Positions 43,121-54,326 of a stretch of DNA of 64,000 bases are shown here, in pieces. The translations under genes and the position numbers were made by a program. Under the pieces are notes generated by a model that saw only the letters and a list, made by a program, of their open reading frames with translations, was not told where the DNA came from and ran no database searches. This stretch comes from Talaromyces rugulosus (taxonomy: Eukaryota > Ascomycota > Eurotiomycetes > Eurotiales > Trichocomaceae). Location of the stretch: positions 5,518,001 to 5,582,000 of the forward strand of contig NC_049563.1 of assembly GCF_013368755.1 (NCBI RefSeq), given 5' to 3'. Every line of letters begins with the position of its first letter. The first letter of the stretch is position 1.

Positions 43121-45409
43121 ATGTCATCTACAGTTGCAGCAGACGACACCGGATCGAGTGGCAGTCGTTTCAAATGTTCTGTTTGCCACAAGCTCTACAC
43201 TAAATTGGAACATCTCCATGTCGGTACCATCATCACCCACTGGGATTTGATTGCATTGGCTAATTTATGATTAAATAGAGGCATCAAAGAACACGTGAGT
43301 CACAGTAACTAAAAGCCACTAATGGCCTGCATTTTCGTCTCTTTTTCTCTTCTAACTCTACCAATAGACTTCAACTCAAAGCCATTCGTCTGTAACTATT
43401 GTGGCAAGAGATACGGCCGTCAGGATGTATTGCGAAGACATACCAAACTCCATACACGCGAATCCATTCATACAAACTCGACACTCGCGCCTTCACTACA
43501 ACAAGGTAGACAAACATCCCCGCCTGCTAGTCCCGGATCATGGCCAGTCGAGTCCGACATAGGACACAGAGTACCTTTGACTTGTTTTGAGCTTCCAGCT
43601 TCTACAAACAGCAATATTTCCATTGACTCGGCAAATTTTCTCGAATGGCTTATACCCGACATACAAAGCTCTCCTGCGCTCTCTCCGCCATTGTTGGATA
43701 TACCCATGCTCTCACCAGTGCAGACCGTCACCAGTTACCAACCAGGACAAACCAGTGATCCGCGGAGTCACGTCGCATACGAGGCAGGGCAAACAGCTGT
43801 GCGTCAGATATCAAGTCTTGTAGACGATCTATGCAATAGCTTGAGCTCAGATGCTCAGATGACAGGAGCTACTTCTGCATTTTTTGATGCCTGCTTGCAT
43901 GAGTACTTTGAACGAGTTTCTCCGTGTTTCCCCATTCTGCACGCGCCGACATTTAGAGCACAGGATTGCATACCACCTCTTCTGTTGAATATCTATGCAC
44001 TAGGTGCCTTATTTGTCACTCAGGCGGGGTCCCGTAAACAAGCTGATATTCTATGGCGACTGGCACACACCGCTGTCGCTACGTCCTGGAACTCGTTGAT
44101 TACCCAGAAAGGACCATACGATACATGCGATGGTGTCCAGCTGGTATTAACAGCGCTACTTGGACAGACATATGCACTGCTCTCGAATAATCCTGGCATT
44201 CGAAGAACAGCATTTGTCTTTCATGGTCTTGGCTTTTACTGGGCCAGAACATCTGGAATGTACAATTTGAAGCAATTTCCCTCGGAGGACCTTCCCAATG
44301 CAGACACCCCAGAAGAAGAAAAGCTATGCCGATGGAAATCATGGGCCGCTTTAGAGACCCGGCGTCGGGCCATTCTTGGCCATTATATTTTGGACGGACT
44401 CATCGCGCAATCCTCGGGCTCTGCTCCAAGTGCTCGCCATGTTGTCAACTCAATTGGCACTGCATGTACAGAGGCTGCTTTTTTTGCACAGACTGTTGAT
44501 GACTGGGTGACCGCAATGCAAGTCTCTCTGACGGTAGAACAGCCAATGTCTACCGTGTATGCATCTCTATTCCGACTAGATTATGTGTCGTCTCCAACGC
44601 CTCTTAGTGAATTTTCGATATCCGTCGTTCTAGAGGGGTTACAATCCTTGGTTTCTGATCTACAGGAAGCCATTTCTCCAGCGGTCGGCGTTATTCCCCA
44701 ACGAGAGATCATCTCTGCTTTGATTAACCTGTACGAGGGAAGTATAGTGACAGTAGGGTCTCATCCAACACCCGATCGTCTCCCACTTTTGCTCAGGTGG
44801 CACACAATTTGTTTAGAGCTCGCGGTCCCCTCTGCTGTTTTATTTGAGACGATACGCTCTTCACATAAATCGCTGCGATGTCTAAGCTGGACTACTCTCA
44901 ATTCTCTGCATCCACAACTAGCAGATCTAGAACAGTGGTCTCGGAGCGCGGCAGGAATGCGAGCTCTTCTCCATGCTATCGCAATAAAGCAACTTCTATC
45001 CGAAATTCCTCTTTCAAGGGCGCTTTCTCCTCATATACCGAATGCTATATTTTCATCTGCAGTTGTTTTCAGTGCCATGTGCCTCTACAATACTTGTACG
45101 GTCAAGTTACCTACTCATTTCCTTTGGAACGATGCTTGGTCTACTATCTTACAGCAGGGACCAGATATGTCTCAGTTAACCTTGAAGCCCGATAATAGCG
45201 ATAGTGTTATTACTTCGGATGATGTTCTTAAGCAACTTGAGGCTGGAGGGTCGGTGCAAAAGAGAAGTGTGAATTTATTAAAAGACATCAACTTTTTACA
45301 ACTTAGTTTGACGACTATTGCTTCACGTTGGACTCTTTCGATCGACTTGGAGAATATCATTGGGCAACTAGGGAGATTGGCGCGGGAAAAAATGGCCGGT
45401 TCTTTGTGA
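43121..45409 (+). CDS. transcription factor with two C2H2 zinc fingers and a fungal_trans-like domain
   Basis: Exons 43121-43219, 43279-43294 (a 16-nt micro-exon) and 43368-45409 give 718 aa. Finger 1 uses Cys19, Cys22, His35 and His39; the micro-exon supplies the RHQRTH part. Finger 2 uses Cys47, Cys50, His63 and His67 (CNYCGKRYGRQDVLRRHTKLH core). Removing either intron wrongly destroys finger 1, so the exon is well supported. The rest resembles the regulatory domain seen in C2H2/fungal_trans hybrids (FFDACLHEYFERVSPCFPILHAPTF near 215, RWKSWAALETRRRAILGHYILDG near 330). It probably regulates neighbouring accessory genes. Confidence 0.9.
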
Positions 45410-45709
45410 TATCTTGAAATACTGTCAGATTGTCAAATTGTACTAGTTGATATGTATTCGAGGAGGCTAACTATGTGAGATTGGCCGCTTGTTTGTATCC
45501 ATGGTATCTCAATTCCAATAGGGGAAACAATAAAAGTCTGTCGGCAAACTAACTATAAAAAGACTTTGATATAAGAGAAAATTTCTTAAAATACTGTCAT
45601 TTTTAAAAAGTATTTAATTTCCTTATATTGCTATTTACCGTCTCGCTAGCTAAATACACATCTCAAGAAACCTCCTTCCCGCTACGGCACTGGGACATGT
45701 GTGTTTCAT
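45410..45709. other. convergent intergenic region
   Basis: AT-rich 300-bp 3' flank of two convergent genes; nothing further seen. Confidence 0.45.
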
Positions 45710-47915
45710 TTACACGTCTAAATGCGCTCGCAAAATACCGACAAGGTCTTCTGCACGCGACTCTTTACTGAAGACAGCAAGAATGTGCTGATCAGGGCGA
45801 ACCAAAATAGCTTTCCCCTCAGCCAAGCCAGTCAGGTTGAGCCACTGGCGACTATTTTCATCGCTTTCGTCAACATCAAAATGCACGCCACGCATAATGA
45901 CATCAATCTTCAACGACTGAGGTAGCTCACGATAGATTTCCTCTAGAGAGCTAGACCAGCCTAGCCCATGCTCACGATCCGCGATCACAATGAAGGTGTC
46001 AAAAGGAATCAAGTCGAGGGTGGAGAACATTTTAGCATTGGCTTCTTCCTGAGACAGCTCCTTCACAAATGAATTGTCGATGGGAGGGAGGGACAAATGC
46101 GTAGAATAAGTCTCCTCACGTAGACTGATCCAAGCATGTGGTAAGCGAGCCCCAGGCACAGCCACGGGTTTAAAAATAGATGCATCTGCGGGGACCTCCC
46201 GGTTACCATATACGTAGCCAATATGCAAACCTAGATTATCAAAATGTTCCCGTTGACCCTTGATGCCTTCTTCAATAACCATTTTTGTTTTAGGATCGTT
46301 TGTATGTAGCCTTTGCTTCAAGTTCTGCCATGCCACGTCCTTATCCGGATCCGTTGCGCCTAGAGCCCGGAGTAGACCGAATATTTGCTTCCCATTTTTG
46401 ATACTTTGCTCAGAGTTGACTAGTGCTACCTGTTGCCTGTCCGCCTGATAGCTTTCAAGTAGCCTTTCACCTCCCCAACCCTGGTGAGCGGCTGCGAGTT
46501 TGTAGGCTAGGTTGTGGACATCTCCAAGTCCCGAGTTGAGACCGAGACCACCGGTTGGAGGAAAAGCATGTGCGGCGTCACCAGCACTGTTCGAAATTCG
46601 AAATCAGTAATCCGTAGATAAGAACAAAAAACAAGTCTACAAGTATGAATGGGTTTCTTACAGGAAAACATTCCCTACTCGATAGCTCTTTGCCACTTTC
46701 CGACTCAGCACCCACGGCCGGTAGCTGAGAATTTTGAAAGGCACAGATTGACCAATTGCTGAATTCACTACTTCGCGGCAATGTTCTTCATTCCATGACG
46801 ATACGGGATATTTCTCAGACTAGAAATATTCAGCGCAAAGTTCGAGTTCTTCCTCAACTTCCGCCATATGGAAACAAGTGCAGAATGAGATGAAAACTCA
46901 CATCGAAGTTGCATATCATAACTTGGTTCCCAGACAGAGAATACGCAATAATAAATCCCGAAACTCGCGGATCCATCACCCAGTGCAACATGCCCACGTT
47001 CTCGTTGACTACCGGCCTAAGATCGGCGTTGATGTGGATGGTCATCATTGTCTCATCTGTGTTGTTCGTCAGCTTTTACCTGGCGACATGATAGTGTTTT
47101 GGGCTCACAAGAGTCTTCTCCTTCACTTTCAACCTGAAGGAAATTCTTGACTGCACTCTTGGCACCATCGCAAGCTACCACGTGCTTTGATCGAATCTGG
47201 TATTTAGAACCATCGTTACGATCTTCAATTGTTGTAGTGACATAAGAATCATGCTAATGTCGCATACTGGTATTAGTATTGAATAACTGAATAGAAAATA
47301 ATGATGATGTAGGAGCACCCACATCCTCAAGATCGACGAAAGAATGGTTCTTTCTGATTTTGACCAGTGTGTTATTGTCAAGCTCATCTGCAATGATCTG
47401 CTCGAATTCTGGCTGGGGTATGTTATGAATCATCTGTTGAAAAAGGAAAAGTTTTATGCAGTTAAAACCAAATAACCTCGTAGCATTGAAATAATTTTCC
47501 AATCTTACCGTTGGTGTTGCATCCAGCACGTCGGCATCCATTCTCTCGTATGGCAATTTTCCCACCCTCTCGTCGCTGAGGTTTGTCACGAAATTCACCC
47601 AAAATGCATCATTTCGAGACGTACCAACTTGTCGAATTTTGTTCACATCCAAGCCGAATTGCCTGCTAAATTCCAAAGTCCTAGGGCTAAGGGCATGCGC
47701 TTTTGGGGCTGCCAGGCGTGTAGCGTATCTTTCCACGATGAGGCTCCGAACTGCATTTTTCATCCATCAACATGAATAAAGAACCACAAATATGACTTTT
47801 AGATTGAAACTCTACCTCCAAATTTGGCCAGCATATGAGCTATCAAAAGTCCCGATGGCCCGCCTCCCACGACCAATACAGGGACGTCGACATCGGGGAC
47901 AACAGATGGTGACAT
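45710..47915 (-). CDS. FAD-dependent aromatic monooxygenase (PHBH fold)
   Basis: Seven exons: 47816-47915, 47509-47750, 47323-47433, 47109-47253, 46902-47056, 46662-46819 and 45710-46586, giving 595 aa. FAD motif VVGGGPSG at residues 15-22, then VERYATRLAAPKAHALSPRTLE. The DG motif is VVACDGAKSAVK, and the GD motif is VFLAGDAAHAFPPTGGLGLNSG. The last 150 residues resemble the thioredoxin-like C-terminal domain of phenol hydroxylases (FDTFIVIADREHG, LVRPDQHILAVF). These enzymes hydroxylate phenolic or heteroaromatic rings with NAD(P)H and O2. It is divergent from a DHA1 transporter with 368 bp between starts, suggesting joint expression. Every one of the six introns is GT-AG and in frame. An in-frame ATG at 47990 is an alternative start. 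Confidence 0.92.
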
Positions 47916-48283
47916 GGCTGGTTTTTCTGTCTTGTCTCTTAGTATGTAGTAAATATCAAGATCCAGTTCTGTTTGCCACGGATATCCCAAGTTGTATGAA
48001 GAACGCGAATGGATTTTTGACGGAGAAAGCGGATTGGTATATGCAATGCAACGTTTTAAAGATCAAAACTACGTTGTTTATTCTTGGCAGGCCTGATTCC
48101 AAATCAGCGCTATCTACTCCCCACATCAATATTGAGGTGGGAAAGGAGACGTGGGGACGTCAATGTGTTGCCTGTGGGGAAACCAACGTTGAAGTGGGGA
48201 TATATCCTTGCATTTTGAAGGGCGTGTTCTCGCCTGAAAATTTCAGTTTGTTTTTTCTCAACTATGTACCCTGCGCAGCCAAT
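47916..48283. promoter_or_regulatory. bidirectional promoter of the monooxygenase and DHA1 transporter
   Basis: A 368-bp gap between divergent starts. A short imperfect inverted pattern GTGGGGA/TCCCCAC occurs near 48116 and 48150-48200 (CTCCCCACAT, GACGTGGGGACG, CTGTGGGGAAA, AAGTGGGGATA), i.e. several GTGGGGA cores. These resemble C2H2 (Mig1/CreA-like, SYGGRG) sites and may bind the nearby C2H2 regulator. Confidence 0.5.
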
Positions 48284-50136
48284 ATGACTGCCATTGAGAG
48301 ACCAGACCGGCAAGCGCCTGGGACCGAGTTCCTAGTTGATGAAGATGGATCTACTACAACCCATTCATATCAACATATTTGCTGTGGGAATCGGCGTGTC
48401 ATTCTCGTACCTCAGCCTTCTTTGACCGATCCCAACGACCCTCTATTGTGGCCACGCTGGAAGAAATGGCTTGTCTTGGGCAATGGGCTCTTTTATGCTT
48501 TCAATGGTGCAGTCACAGGCCCTATGATGGCAGGAGGTTAGCCGTATTTTATATTCTAGGACACGAGCTTTGATTGACTCTCGACGGTCATAGGAATGAT
48601 TCAACTGTCAGCTTTCTTTGAACTACCTCTGTCCGACCTTACATACAGCAATGGGGCTACCTTAATCTGCCAAGGGTTTGGAACTCTATTCTGGATGCAA
48701 GTAACCCTTTAGATGCCCTTTGAAAATGATTGAATAATAATCATAGAAAATCTCTCGTCTAGGCCGCTAGCTGTCATTTTTGGCCGACGTCCCGTCTATC
48801 TCGCGTCAAACTTGCTGATGTGTTTAGCATGCATTTGGCTAGCTATTGCATCGAAAACGACATTTACATCTTTTATTGTTGCCCGTGCTTTTCTAGGTCT
48901 TTGGGAAGCTCCCATAGAAGCAATTGTGCCAAGCACAATCACGGATATCTTTCATCTACACGAGCGCGGAGAACAAGTCTCCTACTACGGACTTACGGTC
49001 CTCGTTGGAAATGAAATTGGCCCTTTAGTATCGGCTTTTATCATTCAAGCTTTGGATATGCGATGGGCCTTTTTCATTGTTGCTATGTCAATTGGGGTCA
49101 ATATTATTTCCATGGTGGTGTCCATGCCGGAAACAATGTACCATGGAGACCGTCCAGTGATTAATCCTGTTCGTACAGATACTGAAAAGCCTACCAAAAA
49201 TTTCGAACATATCGATAATCCGAGTAATGGAAGTGCACCGCCAGTGACAGCAAAAAAGCGATCTTTTCTGCAGGACCTCTTGTACTTTCACGCCAATAAA
49301 GACATGAGTCTTTGGAAAGTATTCAAACGGCCATTTATTCTCATGGCTTATCCAACAGTGCTTTGGTCAAGTCTTGTCTATGGCATGTCTTTGAGCTGGA
49401 ATGTGATTCTGGGAGCCACCGTTGCGCAATTGTTTGCGCCACCGTAAGTGAATCGTGTACCTCACTGTCTTGCAATATGGGGATTTCCAAACTTATCGTT
49501 TGATTGAACAGGCCTTACAACTTTTCTTCCGGTTCTCAAGGACTTATTTTTGTCTCGCCGTTCATCGGTTCTCTTGTGGGGTCTTATTTCTGTGGTCGCC
49601 TCACAGATCAGGTGGCAACATGGTTCACAGTCCGTAACAACGGTGTTAGAGAACCTGAAATGCGTCTACCGACTTGTATTCTTGCAGCTATTTTGACCTT
49701 TTTAGGGGCTCTCATTTCGAGTCTTACATATCATTACAAGACCCACTGGGCTGGTCCTATCGTTGGATTTGGCATACTATCAGCTGGGTCCCAGATGGGA
49801 GCCACATTAGCGATATCCTATTGTCTGGATTGCCACCAAGAGGTTCGTGGTTTCTGCTCTCAATACACTGCTATAAAAAAACATATAAGACTGACCTTTG
49901 TCAATTGCCAGCTCTCCGCCGAATCAATGGTAACTGTTTCCTGTTTGAAGTCTACCGTTGCCTGGATTTGGACCTGGTGTATCAATGATTGGATTTCACA
50001 AAACGGGTTGTTGGTTGTGTTTATGTCGGTAGCAGCAGTCAACATGGCTGTTTATGCAACGACATTGATTTTTTATTTTCATGGAAAATCTATCCGGACC
50101 TGGATCCACAAAAAGGGGTTTCTTCTTTCTGAGTAG
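48284..50136 (+). CDS. MFS drug:proton antiporter-type transporter (DHA1)
   Basis: Exons 48284-48536, 48594-48696, 48763-49443, 49512-49842 and 49912-50136 give 530 aa. A hydrophilic N-terminus ends with DPNDPLLWPRWKKWLVL, typical of fungal DHA1 proteins. Motif A is PLAVIFGRRPVYLAS, and the fourth-fifth helix region reads ARAFLGLWEAPIEAIVPSTITDIFHLHERGE. A long central loop (after MPETMY) and about 12 membrane segments follow. Such proteins export small molecules or toxins at the plasma membrane. The second intron uses a GC donor (separate entry). Shared promoter with the FAD monooxygenase points to export or import of that enzyme's product or substrate. Confidence 0.9.
48697..48762 (+). other. 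GC-AG intron
   Basis: The donor is GCAAGT, the usual consensus of the minor GC class, and the acceptor is GTCTAG. It joins AT to GCCG so that the family-typical FWMPLAVIFGRRP is restored. The nearby GTAACC as donor would shift the frame. Confidence 0.85.
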
Positions 50137-50346
50137 CAAACTGGACATCAAATTGATTTGGTTCGTAATTCAAACTTTGATACTAGGCGATACTTTTTTA
50201 CGAGACACTTGGACTTCGAATTCAAATGTTCAATGTTATAGTATGTCAATGGTCGATTTACGCACAGCTAATTTGCTGTTCTAAGCTCTATATACAGGTG
50301 AAGATTTCCTATATATTGTGCAAGTACATTGTAATAGTATGATCCA

Positions 50347-51651
50347 TCACTCCTCTTTGTATAGCTTCCCACCCTTCCAAACATGCGTCACATTGTTAGG
50401 ATCACCCAAAATCTTGACATCGTTCAACGGATTAGCAGAGACTGCAATAACATCTGCGTCGTATCCTTCCTTTAACTGGCCAGACAAGGGCGCAAAATGT
50501 GCTCCTAGTGTCTCTGGGCTGGTCGCCGTACACGCTTCAATAGCTTGTAACGGCGTGAGGCCTGCTTCGATGGCATATTCCAACTCTTTCCCATGTTCTC
50601 CGGCCGTCCAATCCGTACCTAGTGCAATCTTGACTCCGTGTTGAACGGCCAAGGCATAAGACTTTTTATTTTGTGCGCGAATCTTAATCAGTTTCTGATA
50701 GCTAACTGGCGGCCATGACTCAGGATTCTTCAAACCCTCTTCGACAATCAGTCTAGTGGCAATGAGGATTGCGCCTTTTTCTTTCATCAGCGCAATAGCT
50801 TCTTCGTCCAAATAACTCCCGTGTTCAATGGTCCGCACTCCAGCATGCAGCGCATTCATAATCCCTTCTTTGCCGTGGCAATGCGCTGCAACAATCCTTT
50901 TAGTCCGTGCCGCCTCGTCAACAATTGCCTTGAGCTCTTCTGGCGAGAATTGCACGTCTTGAGGGTCATCTAGCTCACTGCCAACACCGCCAGATGCGCA
51001 CACCTTGATCAACTTGGCACCGCGGCGAACCATTAGTCTAACCGTCTTGACACAGTCCGAGACCCCGTCGCAGACCTGGTTTATACCACCGCTGTGTCGG
51101 GCGTTGCCTATCACGGTGTCAATCGGCAGAGAGTGGATATCTGAATGCCCGCCTGTTATTCCCATGATGCCGACGCTGGAATACACATTTGGTCCAATCA
51201 GTGTTCCTTCCTTCACGGCAGGGAATATTTCCCCTGCATAGCCGCCAGTTTCGCGGACAGTCGTGAAGCCTGCAAGGAGTGTTCTTTCGAGCTCCTTAGA
51301 CACACGGGCCCCAAACAAAGCAATGGGCCCCAGTCCGGACTCGTAGCTGGCAGTATCACCGGGACCAGCGCCTGTGTAGTGCATATGACAGTCCCAAAGA
51401 CCCGGCATCAACACCGGGACTGTCTTGAATCGCACGTGCGCATATTGCGCCGGGATAGACGTTTGATGGCCCACCCAAGCAATTTTCGCTTCTTTAATGA
51501 CGATGGCGCCGTTGTTGAGCGGCTCACCGCGGCCAGGAATTAGTATGGATGCTTTGATTCCATGGATGCTGTCGGAAGACGCGGTGTTGGCAGGGCGAGA
51601 AGGCAGCTCAGGGCTTGAAGCTGTGCTAACTGGGATACGCATTGAGGGCAA
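50347..51651 (-). CDS. amidohydrolase of the ochratoxinase/imidazolonepropionase-like group
   Basis: Single exon, 434 aa. Metal ligands of the amidohydrolase superfamily in order: DCHMH at 87-91, the probable carboxylated lysine Lys216 in KLIKVCASGGV, His257/His259 (AHCHGKEG), His277 (TIEHGSY) and Asp347 (ALGTDW). Whole blocks match what I recall of Aspergillus niger ochratoxinase: PVLMPGLWDCHMH, GPNVYSS, QFSPEELK, YDADVIAVSANPL and THVWKGGKL. Ochratoxinase cleaves the amide bond of ochratoxin A and also acts on small peptide-like amides. The natural substrate here is unknown. The first 25 residues are poorly conserved, with no signal peptide evident. It shares a 452-bp divergent promoter with the isopropylmalate dehydrogenase gene. 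Confidence 0.88.
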   Translation of the reverse strand: MPSMRIPVSTASSPELPSRPANTASSDSIHGIKASILIPGRGEPLNNGAIVIKEAKIAWVGHQTSIPAQYAHVRFKTVPVLMPGLWDCHMHYTGAGPGDTASYESGLGPIALFGARVSKELERTLLAGFTTVRETGGYAGEIFPAVKEGTLIGPNVYSSVGIMGITGGHSDIHSLPIDTVIGNARHSGGINQVCDGVSDCVKTVRLMVRRGAKLIKVCASGGVGSELDDPQDVQFSPEELKAIVDEAARTKRIVAAHCHGKEGIMNALHAGVRTIEHGSYLDEEAIALMKEKGAILIATRLIVEEGLKNPESWPPVSYQKLIKIRAQNKKSYALAVQHGVKIALGTDWTAGEHGKELEYAIEAGLTPLQAIEACTATSPETLGAHFAPLSGQLKEGYDADVIAVSANPLNDVKILGDPNNVTHVWKGGKLYKEE

Positions 51652-52103
51652 TTGTCGTAGCTTTCAATCGAATATATCTCTCTTTATGTCAACTGGTGTT
51701 GGTGTTTGTTGTCGATAGCAAGAGGGAAGCCGGACTGGCCGAGACTGCGGCGGTCAAACGAAACGCCCACGCCTTACCATTTCAGGAAGGTAGCATCGCT
51801 CTGGCCAACGTCCAAGGCAGCACCATTATTGCGGCTCCAACTTCGTCTTCACAACACCACAGGGCGGCCCTTCAACAGCAGTATCCAAGGGAACTATGTC
51901 TCCAAACAGAAACAGAAGGGCAATGCCTGCCTTTTGCGGGGTTGACCCCGCTCGGACAACTCGCCGATGCCGGTGTACATCTAGCACCGTCTCTGTTCGT
52001 TTGTCCACCCCTTTGCCAACACATGCATCGCCGTCTCTTTCTAAGTGATTTGAATGTCTGCATTTCCATGAGGCTATTGATACCATAGAAAGAATCGCCC
52101 GTC
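51652..52103. promoter_or_regulatory. bidirectional promoter of the amidohydrolase and isopropylmalate dehydrogenase genes
   Basis: A 452-bp gap between divergent starts. No CCGGNNCCGG (Leu3-type) site was seen. The sequence is moderately GC-rich with no supportable gene. Confidence 0.5.
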
Positions 52104-53363
52104 ATGCCGCAAACTCACAACATTCTACTCTTTCCCGGCGATGGGATCGGCCCAGAGGTCATGGGCGAAGCCGTCAAGATCCTCAATCACTTCTCTTCTC
52201 AGCCTTCTCTCTCTTCGTCCCACGAGTTCATCTTCCGCTCTGAACTCATCGGTGGCTGCAGCATCGACACCCACGGCAAATCCGTCACCCCCGAAGTCCT
52301 CTCCGTGGCGCAAGATTGGGCTGACGCTGTTCTTTTCGCTGCCGTTGGAGGACCCAAGTGGGATACCCAGCGAAGAGGGCTTGATGGCCCGGAGGGTGGC
52401 CTTTTGCAAGTTCGTCGTGCATTGGATGTCTATGCCAATTTGAGGCCGTGTGCAGCAAATACGCCGTCGCCATCAATCGCCAAGGAGTTTAGTCCATTCA
52501 AACAGGATGTAATCGAAGGGGTGGATTTTGTAGTAGTGCGAGAGAACTGCGGAGGGGCGTATTTTGGGAAGAAAGTGGAAGATCCTGAATACGGTAAGTT
52601 CTTGTGTTTTAGTCTGAAAAAAAAATAAAGGACTGACAGATGATAGCAATGGATGAATGGGGCTACTCAACTCCTGAAATCCAACGTGTAACCCGGATTG
52701 CCGCGCAGCTTGCTCTCCGGCATGACCCTCCTTGGCCGGTAATTTCACTTGACAAGGCCAATGTACTCGCTTCGTCCCGGCTCTGGCGCAAAGTGTTCGA
52801 GCAGACTATGAAAACCGAATTCCCGCAAGTCAAGTATCTAAACCAACTTGCCGACTCTGCATCATTGATCTTGGCCATTGATCCACGCAAACTGAACGGT
52901 GTCCTTCTGGCAGACAATACTTTCGGAGATATGATCTCCGATCAGGCGGGTAGTATCGTGGGCACCTTGGGTGTCCTGCCATCTGCTAGCCTCAATACTC
53001 TTCCAGGGCTAAAGTTGGAGGAAGGTCAAAAGCAAAAGGCTTTGTACGAGCCTACCCACGGCTCAGCACCAGAGTACGTCGTTCTTTCTATCCCTAGTTT
53101 TTCTAGGAAGTTCTATACAAGACTGACACGAGCGATTAATCAGTATTGCGGGGAGGAACATTGCAAACCCAACAGCGATGATCCTATGTGTAGCGCTAAT
53201 GTTCCGGTATTCCTTCGACATGGAAAAAGAAGCTAGACAAATAGAGGATGCAATCAGAAATGTCCTAGAGGCCGGTATACGGACAGGAGATTTGCGTGGA
53301 ACAGCAACGACCACCGGGTTTGGCGATGCCGTCGTTTCAGAGCTGAAAAGGTTGGCTGTTTGA
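52104..53363 (+). CDS. leu2: 3-isopropylmalate dehydrogenase (LEU2/LEU1-type)
   Basis: Exons 52104-52593, 52647-53073 and 53144-53363 give 378 aa. The start MPQTHNILLFPGDGIGPEV is typical. The substrate loop GLLQVRRALDVYANLRP, the RENCGGAYFGKKVEDPEYAM segment, the Mg-binding LADNTFGDMISDQAGSIVG block and the NAD-binding YEPTHGSAPDIAGRNIANP are all intact. The enzyme oxidises and decarboxylates 3-isopropylmalate in leucine biosynthesis. The RENCGGAYFG variant and GxPEY spacing recall the second (B-type) paralogue of Eurotiales rather than the main copy; this is from memory. Its divergent pairing with an accessory amidohydrolase is unusual for a housekeeping gene. Confidence 0.92.
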
Positions 53364-53729
53364 GAGTTTCTTCCTATTTCATGACTAAAGTTAGTTTTTT
53401 GAGTGAATCTTTGTATACATGACTGTGTGAGCAACTCACAGCAATGAAGCTACCATCATACCACAAGGTTCCAAATTCACACAAGTAACTTTAGTTTCAT
53501 CCTGAACATGATACACCTTCCCACGGCTGTTTATGATGATGTTTCAACCCCTACCTGCATCCAAGCTTATAAACTTCCTTCGCCTGCTCAAGAAACTCTG
53601 ACTTTCCATCCTTTCTCAACATAGGCCACATCTCTTTACATCTAACACCGGTCATCTCAGCAAAGCCCTCCTCGATAACACAAAAATCTGTTCCATCCTT
53701 AGTCACGATCAATCAGAGAAGACCCCAAC
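53364..53729. other. intergenic region
   Basis: 3' flank of the dehydrogenase and promoter of the small orphan gene. CT-rich near 53570-53720; no other gene. Confidence 0.45.
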
Positions 53730-54326
53730 ATGCCTCGCCCTACCCTCCCCAAGCCTGGTTTCTCTCTCCTGCGCCTTCACAACACCCAGAGCCCACATTT
53801 CATCACAATGCTCTCGTCCACCGCGAAAACAAACCTCGTCGACTCCATCGCGCAAGACATCGAAGGCTGCATCTACGCGATAGGGTATTATACCAACACC
53901 GGTGTTCTCGACGCCGACAACACGCTTCAGTTCGATCAGGTCATACGGAAGATCAAAAGAGAGGAAAGACATGCCCTCCGAAAGATGTTTCGCAGGGTGA
54001 GGACCTACAGGAAGAAGGCTTCCAAGGCGAAGAAAGGGTACAAGAAGATCAGGAAGTTGATCAAGAAGGAGAGGAACGAACAGGGCCAGGATCACCAGCA
54101 AAAAGAGCAAGCATGGAATGCCGTGGAAACGGAGTTGAAGCTAGATGTTGATTCGGCCGTCTACTCAGATCATGAATCTCCAGAACAAGTTTCGTCGCCC
54201 ACCGACTATGAGAAGTGTATCGTGGACAAACCACTTGCTTCGAACGAAATCGCCACGAACATCCTGGCCGGAAAAATCGCCGCGACTCTCGAATCCTTGC
54301 AGAATACACAATTTACGATGGTCTAG
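53730..54326 (+). CDS. uncharacterised 198-aa basic protein
   Basis: An intronless frame. The first half is globular-looking (LVDSIAQDIEGCIYAIGYYTNTGVLD); residues about 72-118 are a highly basic helix (IKREERHALRKMFRRVRTYRK, KKIRKLIKKERNEQGQD), and the tail is acidic/mixed. I do not recognise a family. A later start at 53808 (MLSSTAKTN) is possible. Composition and GC phase are gene-like, but without introns or a known domain the call is moderate. Confidence 0.55.
   Translation: MPRPTLPKPGFSLLRLHNTQSPHFITMLSSTAKTNLVDSIAQDIEGCIYAIGYYTNTGVLDADNTLQFDQVIRKIKREERHALRKMFRRVRTYRKKASKAKKGYKKIRKLIKKERNEQGQDHQQKEQAWNAVETELKLDVDSAVYSDHESPEQVSSPTDYEKCIVDKPLASNEIATNILAGKIAATLESLQNTQFTMV

Noticed and set aside
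25121..53363. A secondary-metabolite biosynthetic cluster
   Set aside because: Oxidases, transporters and regulators are present, but there is no polyketide synthase, peptide synthetase, terpene synthase or prenyltransferase. Catabolism fits better.
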